NCBI RefSeq assembly: GCF_902499115.1
Contig: NZ_CABVPN010000013.1
Span: 1-64,000 of the forward strand
Length of the DNA: 64,000 nucleotides
Direction: 5' to 3'
Source of the DNA: Burkholderia diffusa
GTDB lineage: Bacteria > Pseudomonadota > Gammaproteobacteria > Burkholderiales > Burkholderiaceae
Shown here: piece after piece, positions 53,171 through 62,162 of the stretch
Layout of the letters: each line of letters begins with the position of its first letter
How positions within the stretch are numbered: position 1 is the first letter of the stretch
Translations under genes and position numbers: made by a program
Notes under the pieces: generated by a model
Told to the model about the DNA's origin: nothing
Seen by the model: only the letters and a program-made list of their open reading frames with translations
Databases searched by the model: none

Positions 53171-53251
53171 CGCCATCTCCGCATGCCGCGGCCGGCACGC
53201 GGCACTTCGTGCGCCGCCGGAGCCGTCCGCGCTTGGTTGAAAATCGTCAGC

Positions 53252-54682
53252 CTACGCCGGGAAGAAGATCCACGACGTCAGCAGGAATACGGGTACCAGG
53301 ATCACGAGCGCCCAGCCGAGATAGGCGAAGAAGCTCGGCATCCTCACGCCGCGCGATTCCGCGATCGCCTTCACCATGAAGTTCGGCGCATTGCCGATGT
53401 AGCTGTTCGCTCCCATGAACACCGCCCCCGCGGAAATCGCGGCGAGCGTCGTCGCGCCGGTCGTCATCAGCGCTTGCGCATCGCCGCCCGCGAGGTTGAA
53501 GAACACGAGATAGGTCGGCGCGTTGTCGAGGAACGACGACAGCAGGCCGGTCGCCCAGAAATACATCGCGTCGATCGGCTTGCCGTCGGGCCCCGTGACG
53601 AGATGGACGATCTGTGCGAACGCACCGTCCGCACCCGCGCGCAGGATCACGATCACCGGTGCGATCGTCACGAAGATCCCCGCGAACAGCTTCGCGACCT
53701 CCTCGATCGGCGCCCAGTTGAACGCGTTGCCTTCGCGCGCCGAGCGCGGCGTCAGCGCGAGCGACGCGAGCGCCACGACGACCAGCGCGACATCGCGCAC
53801 GAGATTCTGCAGTGCGACGTGCGTGCCCCACACGTCGAACGAGATGCCCGGCTTCCAGATGCCGCTCATCAGCACGAGGCCGATCACGGCCGCGAGCAGC
53901 ACGAAGTTGACCTTGCCGTCGATCGACAGCGCGCCGCCGTCGGGCGTCGGGTCGAGTGCGGCCGGCCGCTCCTCACCGGCCTTCCGGTAGAAGTACGTAT
54001 CGAGCACGAAGAAAAGCGTCAGCAGCACCGCGCAGATGAACAGCATCGGCAGCGCGAGATGCGTGGTCGTCCAGAAGAAGCTCACTCCATTCAGGAAGCC
54101 GAGGAACAGCGGCGGATCGCCGAGCGGCGACAGCGAGCCGCCCGCGTTCGCGACGAGGAAGATGAAGAAGATCACGACGTGTACGACGTGCTTGCGGTTA
54201 TCGTTCGCGCGCAGCAGCGGCCGGATCAGCAGCATCGCCGCGCCCGTCGTGCCCATCACGCTCGCGAGCAGCGTGCCGAGCGCGAGGATCGCGGTGTTCA
54301 GCTTCGGCGTGCCGTGCAGGTTGCCGTTGACGCAAATGCCGCCCGCGACCGTATAGAGCGCCGTCAACAGCACGATGAACGGGATGTATTCCTCGAGCAG
54401 CGCGTGCACGAGCGTACCGAACGCCGTGCTCGCACCAAACGCGACGGCGAACGGGACCAGGAACACGATCGCCCACGCTGCGGCGATCTTGCCGAAGTGG
54501 TGATGCCAGAACACCGGCGCGACGAGCGGGAACACCGCGATGGACAGCAGGATCCCGGCGAACGGGATGCCCCAGAGTGCGGACAGCGTGGCACCGTCGA
54601 GCGTGGCGGCCGATGCAAGCGCGGGAACGGCGCCAAGCGCGGCTCCCGACGCCATGCCCGCCCAGGCGGCATGTCGTTTCAT
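53252..54682 (-). CDS. nhaD: NhaD-type sodium/proton antiporter
   Basis: 476 aa with about 11-12 membrane segments and an N-terminal signal-like segment ending near ASA (residue 25). It belongs to the NhaD/ArsB ion-transporter superfamily; GNLHGTPKLNTAIL, MGTTGAAMLLIRPLL and NAGGSLSPLGDPPLFLGFL are the hallmark loops. It should exchange Na+ or Li+ for H+. Separated from the LutC-like gene by 52 bases. Confidence 0.88.
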   Translation of the reverse strand: MKRHAAWAGMASGAALGAVPALASAATLDGATLSALWGIPFAGILLSIAVFPLVAPVFWHHHFGKIAAAWAIVFLVPFAVAFGASTAFGTLVHALLEEYIPFIVLLTALYTVAGGICVNGNLHGTPKLNTAILALGTLLASVMGTTGAAMLLIRPLLRANDNRKHVVHVVIFFIFLVANAGGSLSPLGDPPLFLGFLNGVSFFWTTTHLALPMLFICAVLLTLFFVLDTYFYRKAGEERPAALDPTPDGGALSIDGKVNFVLLAAVIGLVLMSGIWKPGISFDVWGTHVALQNLVRDVALVVVALASLALTPRSAREGNAFNWAPIEEVAKLFAGIFVTIAPVIVILRAGADGAFAQIVHLVTGPDGKPIDAMYFWATGLLSSFLDNAPTYLVFFNLAGGDAQALMTTGATTLAAISAGAVFMGANSYIGNAPNFMVKAIAESRGVRMPSFFAYLGWALVILVPVFLLTSWIFFPA

Positions 54683-54734
54683 GCAGAACTTCCTTGTGCG
54701 AGTGAGTCGAGTGAGGATGGATCAGGTGCGTGCG

Positions 54735-55397
54735 TCATGCGCCGCGTACGACGATCACGTGAACGCGGTACGGGCCGTGCGCGCCCAGCACGATGGTCTG
54801 CTCGATATCGCCCGTGCGCGACGGGCCCGATACGAAATTGACCGCGCGCGGCAATTCGCCGCGCTCCGCGCGAATCAGCGCGAATGCGTCTTCATGGCCC
54901 GCGACGATCCGCGACGCCGGCACGATCGCGATGTGCGTCTCCGGCAGCAGCGCGGCCGATGCATAGGTGTCGGGGCCGGACAGCAACACCAGCGAACCCG
55001 TTTCGGCGGTTGCGCAGAAGCAGCCGGTGAGGCCGACGAGATCACCGTCGCGCGGTTTGCGGCATTCGACCGACAGGCCGGCGCCGGCCCAGTCGAGCTC
55101 GGCCAGCGTGCGCCATGCGACGGCCTGCATCGGCAGGCCGTGAGCGGAAAGATAGCGGGCGGCGGCGAACGGCGCGTCGGCCAGTGTCGCGACTTCGTCG
55201 ACCGTCGTCGAGAGGCGAGCCGCTTCGTCGCCGAATGCGGCGACGAGGTCGGCCGGCATCGGCGGGCGCGGCCCCTCGGGATGGCGGGCGAGGTAGTCGG
55301 CGACGCCGTCGCGCTCCGCTGCATCGGGTTCGGGCGCGCGTCGTTGCGACGCGCGAATGCGTGCGAGGATCTGGCGACGCGCAGCGGAAGTGTCCAT
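54735..55397 (-). CDS. LutC/LUD-domain protein (lactate utilisation C-like)
   Basis: 220 aa from the ATG at 55397. The LUD domain (about 60-220) contains the typical GLTGCFCATAETGSLVLLSG and HIAIVPASRIV segments. LutC normally acts with LutA and LutB in L-lactate oxidation. Neither partner is in this window; neighbours are pncB and nhaD. It may be an orphan copy or act on another substrate. Confidence 0.85.
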   Translation of the reverse strand: MDTSAARRQILARIRASQRRAPEPDAAERDGVADYLARHPEGPRPPMPADLVAAFGDEAARLSTTVDEVATLADAPFAAARYLSAHGLPMQAVAWRTLAELDWAGAGLSVECRKPRDGDLVGLTGCFCATAETGSLVLLSGPDTYASAALLPETHIAIVPASRIVAGHEDAFALIRAERGELPRAVNFVSGPSRTGDIEQTIVLGAHGPYRVHVIVVRGA

Positions 55398-55483
55398 GAA
55401 CGGTCCTCGTGACGTTGGCGTGCGATACCGTCGGATTATACCGGCCGCCCTCGCCGCGACGCACCTGGCCGCATGGCCGACGC

Positions 55484-56683
55484 TTACTGCGATGCGTCCT
55501 CGTCGACCGGCTGCGCGATGCCGAACACCTGGCGCAGGTACGCGAGATACGCCTTGTCGTCGCACATGCTCTTGCCCGGCGAATCCGACAGCTTCGCGAC
55601 CGGCTGTCCGTTGCATCGGACCATCTTGATCACGATCTGCAGCGGCACGTAGCCGAGATCGTTCGTGAGGTTGGTGCCGACGCCGAACGCGAGCTTGCAG
55701 CGGTTGCGGAACCGTTCGTACAGCTGCATGACCTTCGGGATGTCGAGCGCGTCGGAGAACACGAGCACCTTGGTACGCGGGTCGCAGCGGTTCGCCTCGT
55801 AGTGGCGCAGCATGCGCTCGCCCCACTCGAACGGATCGCCCGAATCGTGGCGCGCGCCGTCGAACAGCTTGCAGAAGTACATGTCGAAGTCGTTCAGGAA
55901 CGCGTCCATCCCGTAGACGTCCGACAGCGCGATCCCGAGGTCGCCGCGATACTCCTTCGCCCACATCTCGAAACCATAGGTCTGTGAATCGCGCAGCCGC
56001 GGGCCGAGCGCCTGGCAGGCCTGCAGGTATTCGTGGGCCATCGTGCCGAGCGGCGTCAGGCCGTGCTTCATCGCGTAGAACACGTTGCTGGTGCCCGCGA
56101 ACTGCGGCCCGAGCCCGTCGCGCAGCGTCAGCGCGACCTCCTCGTGCCACACCTTCGAGAAGCGCCGGCGCGTGCCATAGTCGGCGATCTTGCAGTCGGC
56201 GAACTCGGGCTTCGCGCCGAGCAGCTTGATCTTCTCGCGCAGCCGTTCGCGGCCTTCGCGATAATCGGGCTCGCGCTGCGTATTGCGGAAATAGACCTCG
56301 TTGACGATCGCGAGCGCCGGAATCTCGAACAGGATCGTGTGCAGCCACGGCCCCTCGATCACGATGTCGATCTCGCCGTTGCCCTTCGGAGAAGGCGTGA
56401 TCGAGATGTATTTCTCGTTCAGATGGAACAGCGCGAGGAAGTCGACGAAGTCGCTCTTGATGAAGCGCATGCGCCGCAGGTAGTCGAGTTCGTCGTCGGT
56501 GAAGCGCAGCGAACACAGGCCGCGCACCTCGTCGCGGATCTCGTCGATGTACGGGACGAGATCGACGCCGGGCGTGCGACACCGGAACCGGTACTCGACG
56601 TGTGCGGCAGGAAAGTGATGCAGGACGACCTGCATCATCGTGAACTTGTAGAGATCCGTGTCGAGCAGCGAAGTGATGATCAT
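55484..56683 (-). CDS. pncB: Nicotinate phosphoribosyltransferase
   Basis: 399 aa from the ATG at 56683. It makes nicotinate mononucleotide from nicotinate and PRPP in NAD salvage. LLDTDLYKFTMMQ, the catalytic His region YGTRRRFSKVWHEEV and VFSDALDIPK are family blocks. A frame reaching 56848 is a GC-rich extension without a start signal. Divergent from fdxA with 289 bases between the two. Confidence 0.95.
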   Translation of the reverse strand: MIITSLLDTDLYKFTMMQVVLHHFPAAHVEYRFRCRTPGVDLVPYIDEIRDEVRGLCSLRFTDDELDYLRRMRFIKSDFVDFLALFHLNEKYISITPSPKGNGEIDIVIEGPWLHTILFEIPALAIVNEVYFRNTQREPDYREGRERLREKIKLLGAKPEFADCKIADYGTRRRFSKVWHEEVALTLRDGLGPQFAGTSNVFYAMKHGLTPLGTMAHEYLQACQALGPRLRDSQTYGFEMWAKEYRGDLGIALSDVYGMDAFLNDFDMYFCKLFDGARHDSGDPFEWGERMLRHYEANRCDPRTKVLVFSDALDIPKVMQLYERFRNRCKLAFGVGTNLTNDLGYVPLQIVIKMVRCNGQPVAKLSDSPGKSMCDDKAYLAYLRQVFGIAQPVDEDASQ

Positions 56684-56972
56684 GATTGCGGTACCGCCAA
56701 TATCGAGACACGGCCCCGGCGCACCGCGCGCCGCCCGGTCTGCCGGCCATGTTACCCGAATGCGGGCCCGACCATCGTGAAACCGCCTCCCCCTTGCCCA
56801 CCGCGTCGTGCGGCCGCCCGCACGCACCGCGCCCACGGTCGGCCCCATAAACTAATCACGAAACGATATAAGCCGGAAAGCCGACCACGCCATGCGGGTT
56901 TTGCGCTTCAGTTACAATGCCGCTTTTGGCGCAAACGCCACCCCATATATACCGCGAAGCAGGAGCGTTTTA

Positions 56973-57296
56973 ATGACTCACGTTGTGACCGAAGGCTGCA
57001 TCAAGTGCAAATACACGGATTGCGTGGATGTGTGCCCGGTGGATTGCTTCCGTGAAGGTCCCAACTTTCTCGCCATCGATCCGGACGAGTGCATCGACTG
57101 CGCCGTGTGCGTCGCCGAGTGCCCGACCAATGCGATCTATGCCGAAGAAGACGTTCCGGGCGACCAGCAGCAGTTCACCGAGCTGAACGCCGAACTGGCG
57201 AAGAACTGGCCGTCCATCACGAAGACGAAGCCGGCACCGGCCGACGCGGACGAGTGGAAGGACGTGCAGGACAAGCTGCACCTGCTCGAACGCTGA
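56973..57296 (+). CDS. fdxA: 7Fe ferredoxin FdxA
   Basis: 107 aa with AGGAG nine bases before the ATG. The N-terminal domain holds cysteines for one [3Fe-4S] and one [4Fe-4S] cluster (CIKCKYTDCVDVCPVDC, and CIDCAVCVAECP), and a C-terminal acidic/Trp tail typical of Azotobacter FdI-like ferredoxins. An inverted repeat TGGCG-N4-CGCCA (56927-56940) lies 33-46 bases upstream, after a TACAAT hexamer; both may be regulatory. Confidence 0.95.
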   Translation: MTHVVTEGCIKCKYTDCVDVCPVDCFREGPNFLAIDPDECIDCAVCVAECPTNAIYAEEDVPGDQQQFTELNAELAKNWPSITKTKPAPADADEWKDVQDKLHLLER

Positions 57297-57344
57297 TCGC
57301 GCAGCGGCGCCGCAAAATTTTTTGCACTCCGCCGCTCAAAAGTA

Positions 57345-57373
57345 TTGACAGGTTAGCGAACGCTCCATAAAAT
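57345..57373 (+). promoter_or_regulatory. Consensus promoter of tRNA-Asn
   Basis: TTGACA (57345-57350), 17-base spacer, TAAAAT (57368-57373). Transcription should start near 57380, 20 bases before the mature tRNA. Confidence 0.9.
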
Positions 57374-57399
57374 CTCGTTTCTCTGCTGTTGTTGTTTGT

Positions 57400-57475
57400 T
57401 CCCCGATAGCTCAGTCGGTAGAGCGCCGGACTGTTAATCCGTAGGTCCCTGGTTCGAGCCCAGGTCGGGGAGCCA
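57400..57475 (+). tRNA. tRNA-Asn (GTT), first copy
   Basis: 76 bases with encoded CCA. Acceptor TCCCCGA, anticodon loop CTGTTAA and T-arm GGTTCGAGCC. Identical to the second copy 75 bases downstream. Confidence 0.97.
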
Positions 57476-57487
57476 AAAACGCAAGAG

Positions 57488-57512
57488 CCCGTTGAAAGTG
57501 GACGGGTTTTTT
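57488..57512 (+). terminator. Terminator between the two tRNA-Asn genes
   Basis: Stem CCCGT/ACGGG (57488-57492 with 57502-57506), 9-base loop, followed by six T. A short stem, so termination may be partial. Confidence 0.6.
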
Positions 57513-57550
57513 GTTGGCCATCAAACAAGCACGCAGATGTACCGATTTAT

Positions 57551-57626
57551 TCCCCGATAGCTCAGTCGGTAGAGCGCCGGACTGTTAATCCGTAGGTCCC
57601 TGGTTCGAGCCCAGGTCGGGGAGCCA
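57551..57626 (+). tRNA. tRNA-Asn (GTT), second copy
   Basis: 76 bases with encoded CCA, identical to the copy at 57400. No second consensus promoter lies in the 75-base spacer, so it depends on read-through from the first. Confidence 0.97.
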
Positions 57627-57634
57627 GACAGCAG

Positions 57635-57660
57635 AAGGCCCGTCATTCGACGGGCCTTTT
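57635..57660 (+). terminator. Rho-independent terminator after tRNA-Asn
   Basis: Ten-pair stem AAGGCCCGTC / GACGGGCCTT with a 4-base loop, followed by TTGTTTTT. Confidence 0.9.
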
Positions 57661-57733
57661 GTTTTTCCGGCGCCCGTCGGTCACCGCCGCGCATGCTAGA
57701 GTCTCTGTCCCGCATTCGCATCCGGTTCCGTCG

Positions 57734-58219
57734 ATGAAGCATCACCTCCTTTCCGCCGCGCCGTTCGCCCTTCTCCTCTCCGCCTTTGCCGCCGCGCCGC
57801 TCGCGCACGCGGAGGAAGTCGGCAGCGTCAACACCCATTTCCGCGTGACGGGCTCTGACCGCGTGGTCGTCGAAGCGTACGACGATCCGCTCGTGACGGG
57901 CGTCACCTGCTACGTGTCGCGGGCGCGCACCGGCGGGATCAAGGGCACGCTCGGCGTCGCCGAGGATCCGAGCGAAGCGTCGATCGCGTGCCGGCAAGTC
58001 GGCCCGCTCAGCTTCAAGGAGCCGCTCAAGCAGCAGACCGACGTGTTCAGCGAGCGGATGTCGTTCATCTTCAAGACGCTGCACGTCGTGCGTGTGGTCG
58101 ACAAGAAGCGCAACACGCTCGTCTACCTGACCTACAGCGACCGCATCGTCAGCGGCAGCCCGAAGAACGCCGTGACCGCGGTGCCGATGCCGGCCGGCAC
58201 GACGATTCCGGTCAAGTAA
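57734..58219 (+). CDS. creA: CreA family protein
   Basis: 161 aa with a signal peptide ending AHA-EE (about residue 26). Periplasmic, function unclear despite the historical name (catabolite regulation). Family blocks are GSVNTHFRVTG, VVVEAYDDPLVTGVTCYVSRARTGGIKGTLG (in pieces), and YSDRIVSGSPKNAVTAVPM. The two Cys (VTCYVS and IACRQV) may pair. Single gene after the tRNA-Asn pair. Confidence 0.93.
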   Translation: MKHHLLSAAPFALLLSAFAAAPLAHAEEVGSVNTHFRVTGSDRVVVEAYDDPLVTGVTCYVSRARTGGIKGTLGVAEDPSEASIACRQVGPLSFKEPLKQQTDVFSERMSFIFKTLHVVRVVDKKRNTLVYLTYSDRIVSGSPKNAVTAVPMPAGTTIPVK

Positions 58220-58282
58220 GCCCGCGCCGGCCGGGCGCTCGAGCGATACACTGTCGATTCGACCGCCCCCCCGCGCCCGACC

Positions 58283-59188
58283 ATGTCCGCCACCCGCCTT
58301 CTTCCGGACTCCGCACGTTACTGGCGCACGCCGCTGCTGCCAGGCGCGGATCTGCTCACGGCTACCTATCGCGACCATACGTTCGCGCCGCACTGGCACG
58401 ACGCGTACACGATCCCCGTGATCCTCGAGGGCGCGGAGCGCTACACCTGTCGCGGCAGCGGCCATGTCGCCGAAACGGGCACCGTGCCCGTGATCAATCC
58501 CGGCGAAGTGCACACGGGCTCGCGCGCGACCGACGAAGGCTGGTGCTATCGCGTGAGCTACGTGCCGGTCGACTACATTCGCGCGCTCGCGAGCGCGATC
58601 GCGGGGCGCCCGCAGGACGCGCCATGGTTCCCGTCCGACGTGATCCGCGACGCCGATCTCGCGGCACGGCTCGCGCTGGCCCACCGGATGATGGAGGCCG
58701 GCAGCGAATGCATGCCGGCGGTCCATCCGCACGAGCAGCCGGCCGCCGACGCTCCGGCCGCCGCGGCAGCGCGCGTCTACGATCCGCTCGCCGCCGAAAC
58801 GGCGATGCTCGACGCATTGTCGACACTGATCGCGCGCCACGCCGACGCGCGGCTGCAGCCGGCAGTGCTTGCGGCCGACGAGCCGCGCGTCGACGCGATG
58901 CGCGAGAGGCTCGCCGCCGATCTCTCCTGCACTGTCACGCTCGACGACGTCGCGCAGGCTGCCGGCCTGTCGCCGTTCCACGCAGCGCGCCTGTTCACCC
59001 GGACGATCGGGATGCCGCCGCATGCATGGCGCAACCAGCTGCGGCTGCAGCGCGCACTGGCGCCGTTGCGCGCGGGCGTGTCGATCGCCGACGTCGCCGC
59101 GGCCAGCGGCTTCGTCGACCAGAGTCACTTCTCGCGACATTTCAAACGAATGTTCGGCGTACCGCCCGGACGCTGGCAAGCGCGCTGA
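58283..59188 (+). CDS. AraC-family regulator
   Basis: 301 aa. The N-terminal cupin (about 20-110, with PHWHDAYTIPVILEGAERYTC) senses a ligand. The C-terminal pair of helix-turn-helix motifs (about 205-300) contains LDDVAQAAGLSPFHAARLF and IADVAAASGFVDQSHFSRHFKRMFG. It lies 121 bases before azlCD in the same direction, so it probably controls that exporter; ligand unknown. Confidence 0.92.
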   Translation: MSATRLLPDSARYWRTPLLPGADLLTATYRDHTFAPHWHDAYTIPVILEGAERYTCRGSGHVAETGTVPVINPGEVHTGSRATDEGWCYRVSYVPVDYIRALASAIAGRPQDAPWFPSDVIRDADLAARLALAHRMMEAGSECMPAVHPHEQPAADAPAAAAARVYDPLAAETAMLDALSTLIARHADARLQPAVLAADEPRVDAMRERLAADLSCTVTLDDVAQAAGLSPFHAARLFTRTIGMPPHAWRNQLRLQRALAPLRAGVSIADVAAASGFVDQSHFSRHFKRMFGVPPGRWQAR

Positions 59189-59309
59189 CGCGCACTCCCC
59201 ACCCTGCATTCGACAATACGCGGCAACCGGCACGCAGGTTGCGCCGCCGGCACCGCGGGCGCAAGAACGTACAAGCCGCCACGGGCAGCGCTCCGCTATC
59301 CTGCATTGC

Positions 59310-60083
59310 ATGGAGACGCACCCCTTGAATCCCGCACCCACAAACTCGCCCCTGCCCCGCCGCCCGCTCAACGAATGGCTCGACGGCGCACGCGACACGA
59401 TCCCGATGATGATCGGCGCGGCGCCGTTCGGCGTGATCTTCGGCACGCTGGTCGGTGGCGGCCCGCTCGCCGCATGGCACGGCGCGCTGATGTCGCTCGC
59501 GGTGTTCGCGGGCTCCGCGCAATTCATCGCGCTCGGCCTGATCGCCGGCAGCGCAAGCTTCGTCGTCGTGCTCGCGACGACGCTGATCGTGAACCTGCGT
59601 CATCTGCTGTACAGCGCGACGCTCGCGCCGTACGTCGCGCACCTGCCGCTGCGCTGGCGCGCGACGCTCGGTGCGCTGATGACCGACGAAGTATTCGCGG
59701 TCGCCTACGCGCACTACCGGCACTTCCCGCCCGGTGCAATCGGCCCCCACTACTTCTTCGGCTCGGGCCTCGCGATGTACCTGAACTGGCAGGTCTGGAC
59801 GCTCGCGGGCATTGGCTTCGGCGCGGCCTTCCCGGGCCTCCAGTCGCTCGGCCTCGATTTCGCGATGGCGGCGACATTCATCGCGATCGTCGTTCCGCAA
59901 CTCGGCACGCTGCGCTATTTCGCGGCCGCCGCGACGGCCGGCACGCTCGCGTACTTCTGGCAGGGCTGGCCGTACAAGCTCGGGCTGCTGGGCGCGGTCG
60001 CCGCCGGCGTCGTGGTCGGCGTCGCGCTGACGCTGCGGCACGAGCGTTCGCGCACCGCTTCACGCACGGAGACCGCATCGTGA
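59310..60083 (+). CDS. azlC: Branched-chain amino acid exporter subunit AzlC
   Basis: 257 aa from the ATG at 59310. Large subunit of an AzlCD (LivHE-like) permease for export of branched-chain amino acids or analogues. Hallmarks are DTIPMMIGAAPFGVIFGTLV, AGSAQFIALGLI and NLRHLLYSATLAPY, with six or so membrane segments. Its stop overlaps the azlD start by four bases (GTGA). Confidence 0.92.
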   Translation: METHPLNPAPTNSPLPRRPLNEWLDGARDTIPMMIGAAPFGVIFGTLVGGGPLAAWHGALMSLAVFAGSAQFIALGLIAGSASFVVVLATTLIVNLRHLLYSATLAPYVAHLPLRWRATLGALMTDEVFAVAYAHYRHFPPGAIGPHYFFGSGLAMYLNWQVWTLAGIGFGAAFPGLQSLGLDFAMAATFIAIVVPQLGTLRYFAAAATAGTLAYFWQGWPYKLGLLGAVAAGVVVGVALTLRHERSRTASRTETAS

Positions 60084-60418
60084 GCTACGCGCTGCTGATC
60101 CTCGGGATGGCCGTGATCACCTATGCGATCCGGACGACACTGTTTCTGTTCGGCGAGCGGCTGACCTTCCCACCGCTCGTGCGGACCGCGCTCGGCTTCG
60201 TGCCCGTCACCGTGCTGACCGCGATCATCGTGCCGATGACCGTCTCGCCGCACGGGGGCACGGCCGAACTGACCTGGCGCAATCCGCAGCTCGTCGGCGC
60301 GCTCGCCGCCGTGGCCGTGTCGGCGACGACACGCCGGCCGCTCGTGACGATCGCGGTCGGGCTCGCGGTGTTCTTCCTCTGGCAAGGGATCGTGATGCCG
60401 CACTGGCTGCCGGCCTGA
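60080..60418 (+). CDS. azlD: Branched-chain amino acid exporter subunit AzlD
   Basis: 112 aa beginning with a GTG that overlaps the azlC stop. Small partner of AzlC with three or four membrane segments; TYAIRTTLFLFGE, ALGFVPVTVLTAIIVP and TRRPLVTIAVGLAVFFL are the family blocks. Confidence 0.9.
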   Translation: MSYALLILGMAVITYAIRTTLFLFGERLTFPPLVRTALGFVPVTVLTAIIVPMTVSPHGGTAELTWRNPQLVGALAAVAVSATTRRPLVTIAVGLAVFFLWQGIVMPHWLPA

Positions 60419-60577
60419 GCGAACGTCGCCGGCCGTGCTCAAGTTTTCGCCCGGCGCGCCGATATCGGGTATGAAGACCCGCCATCGGCCTCGGCGCGAA
60501 CCGGTCCGTCGACGCTGCGCCCGCACCGGTGCGCGGTGTCGGCCGCCGGCCCGCGCGGGCCGCCATCGAGACGATTC

Positions 60578-61354
60578 ATGGGCCAGATCACCCTTTCCCT
60601 CAAAGACGACACGCTTGCGTCCCTGCGCAAGGACTACGACGCATTCGTGCGCGTGTCGCTGAAACTCGACCCGCAGTTCGCGACGCCGTCGTTCGAGGAT
60701 TTCCTGCGCGCCAAGCTGCTCGACAACATGGTGCCGCTGACCGAGCATGCCGTGCAGCGGATGCTCGAGGGCGGCCAGTACGCGTGGGCGAAGCGCACGC
60801 TCGACAAGGAATTTCCGGACGTCGTCGCGATCCTGATGCGGCAGGCCGGCGAATTCGGCTTCGGCTTCGCGTCGCGCTCCGAATGGACCCCCGACGAGCT
60901 CGCGAAGGCATGCCGCGACTGGGCCAAGGCGATCGTCGCCGAAGCGCAGGGCGACGCGTCGCTCGTCGATCCGCTCGCCGCGCAGATCAAGGGCGCGGTG
61001 CATGACATCCAGACGCTCGAGGAAACGATGCAGACGCCCGCATGGCGGCTTGCGGAATCGCTGCGCCAGCGCGTCTACGAGGCGAAGCTCGCGTGCGAGA
61101 TGAGCGTCGGCAGCGCCGCGCGCGACAAGCTCGGCGAACTGCGCGGCCTGCTGCGGCTCGGGCTCGCGCACGGTTCGTTCCAGAAACAGGAAGCGCAGCA
61201 GATCATGGAATACCTGCGGCTGCTGAAGCCCGACATCTTCGTCGACGAGCCGTACGACGTATTCGCGCGGCTTGCCGCGTGGCTGCGCAGCGTATTCACG
61301 CCGTCCGCCGCACGACCGGCGCACGGACCGGGGCCGGAACAGCACCGGCCATGA
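60578..61354 (+). CDS. Conserved hypothetical cytoplasmic protein
   Basis: 258 aa from the ATG at 60578. No signal peptide or membrane span; predicted almost all helical with evenly spread charge. Recognisable features are a short beta-like start (MGQITLSLKDDTLASLRKDY), a helix-rich centre with EWTPDELAKACRDWAKAIVAEAQGD, and RLLKPDIFVDEPYDVFARLAAWLRSVF near the end. No catalytic motif was found. It follows azlD by 159 bases and is probably separately transcribed. Not recognised. Confidence 0.7.
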   Translation: MGQITLSLKDDTLASLRKDYDAFVRVSLKLDPQFATPSFEDFLRAKLLDNMVPLTEHAVQRMLEGGQYAWAKRTLDKEFPDVVAILMRQAGEFGFGFASRSEWTPDELAKACRDWAKAIVAEAQGDASLVDPLAAQIKGAVHDIQTLEETMQTPAWRLAESLRQRVYEAKLACEMSVGSAARDKLGELRGLLRLGLAHGSFQKQEAQQIMEYLRLLKPDIFVDEPYDVFARLAAWLRSVFTPSAARPAHGPGPEQHRP

Positions 61355-61378
61355 CGACCCGCGTCCACGCATGAAGAA

Positions 61379-61409
61379 CGGCCCGGTTCGCGCGAAGCGA
61401 ACCGGGCCG
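61379..61409 (-). terminator. Hairpin terminator between convergent genes
   Basis: 13-bp perfect stem (61379-61391 with 61397-61409), 5-base loop; on the minus strand followed by TTCTTCAT, a broken T-tract. It lies beyond the Ala-rich protein gene. Confidence 0.55.
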
Positions 61410-61471
61410 TCGATCGATCGCCGTCACGACGCGCCGTCCGGGGCGAACGTCGTGCGACGTCGAGGGGCCGC

Positions 61472-61882
61472 TTACTGCGCGGCGCCCGAGGCCGATGCAC
61501 CGCCCTGCACGCCGGCCGACGCGCCGCCTTCGACCGCCTCGTCGCCCACCTTCGACTTCGCCGAGCCGGCATGATGCTTGGCCGACTTCGCCGCGTGCTT
61601 CGCGTGCTTCTTGGCCGAGTGGACCGACGACGCCGCCGTGTCCTTCGCGCCGTCGGCTGTCGCACCGACCGCGTCGGTCGCGCCGCCGACCGCATTGCCC
61701 GACGCGTTCGCGCCGGCACCACCCTGCATGCCCGCGCCAGCGCCTGCCCCTGCTGCCGGCGCTTGCGCCTGCACGCCGGCACCTGCGGTGCCCTGTGCCG
61801 CGACGCCCGTCTGCGCGAATGCGGCCGAAGTGGCGAACGCCGTCAGCGCGGCACCGATCAGCATCGTACGAATCTTGGACAT
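61472..61882 (-). CDS. Small exported Ala/Gly/Lys/His-rich protein
   Basis: 136 aa from the ATG at 61882 with a near-perfect GAGGAGG site six bases upstream. Signal peptide ends AFA-QT (about residue 24). The mature part is low-complexity: Ala/Gly/Gln first, then SSVHSAKKHAKHAAKSAKHHAG (Lys/His-rich, about 87-107 in the precursor), then Gly/Ala/Ser. It resembles acid-shock (Asr-like) proteins in composition, not in provable homology. The strong ribosome-binding site suggests high expression. Confidence 0.75.
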   Translation of the reverse strand: MSKIRTMLIGAALTAFATSAAFAQTGVAAQGTAGAGVQAQAPAAGAGAGAGMQGGAGANASGNAVGGATDAVGATADGAKDTAASSVHSAKKHAKHAAKSAKHHAGSAKSKVGDEAVEGGASAGVQGGASASGAAQ

Positions 61883-62162
61883 GAGAATCCTCCTCAAGAA
61901 GTTGTGGGCGCGGACCGCCTCGATGCGATCCGTCGCGTCCCCCGCCGCAACACGCAGCAGGTACGACGAAAGACCCGCAGGCCGCACGTCCGGTTCTCCA
62001 ATCTCTCAGACTGTTACCCACCGTTTCATTTGCTGACGAATCGCTCACAGTCCTTAACAACTACTGCGCGCTGGCCTGCACGACCGTCCGCACTCGCGCG
62101 CCGGCCCTCGGTGCCGTATGATGCGGGGCGATTCCTCCCGCGCATCACGCGCATCCTTCGTC

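Noticed and set aside
55398..56801. Extension of the LutC-like frame across pncB
   Set aside because: The extra sequence is the antisense-phase shadow of pncB; it lacks LUD motifs.
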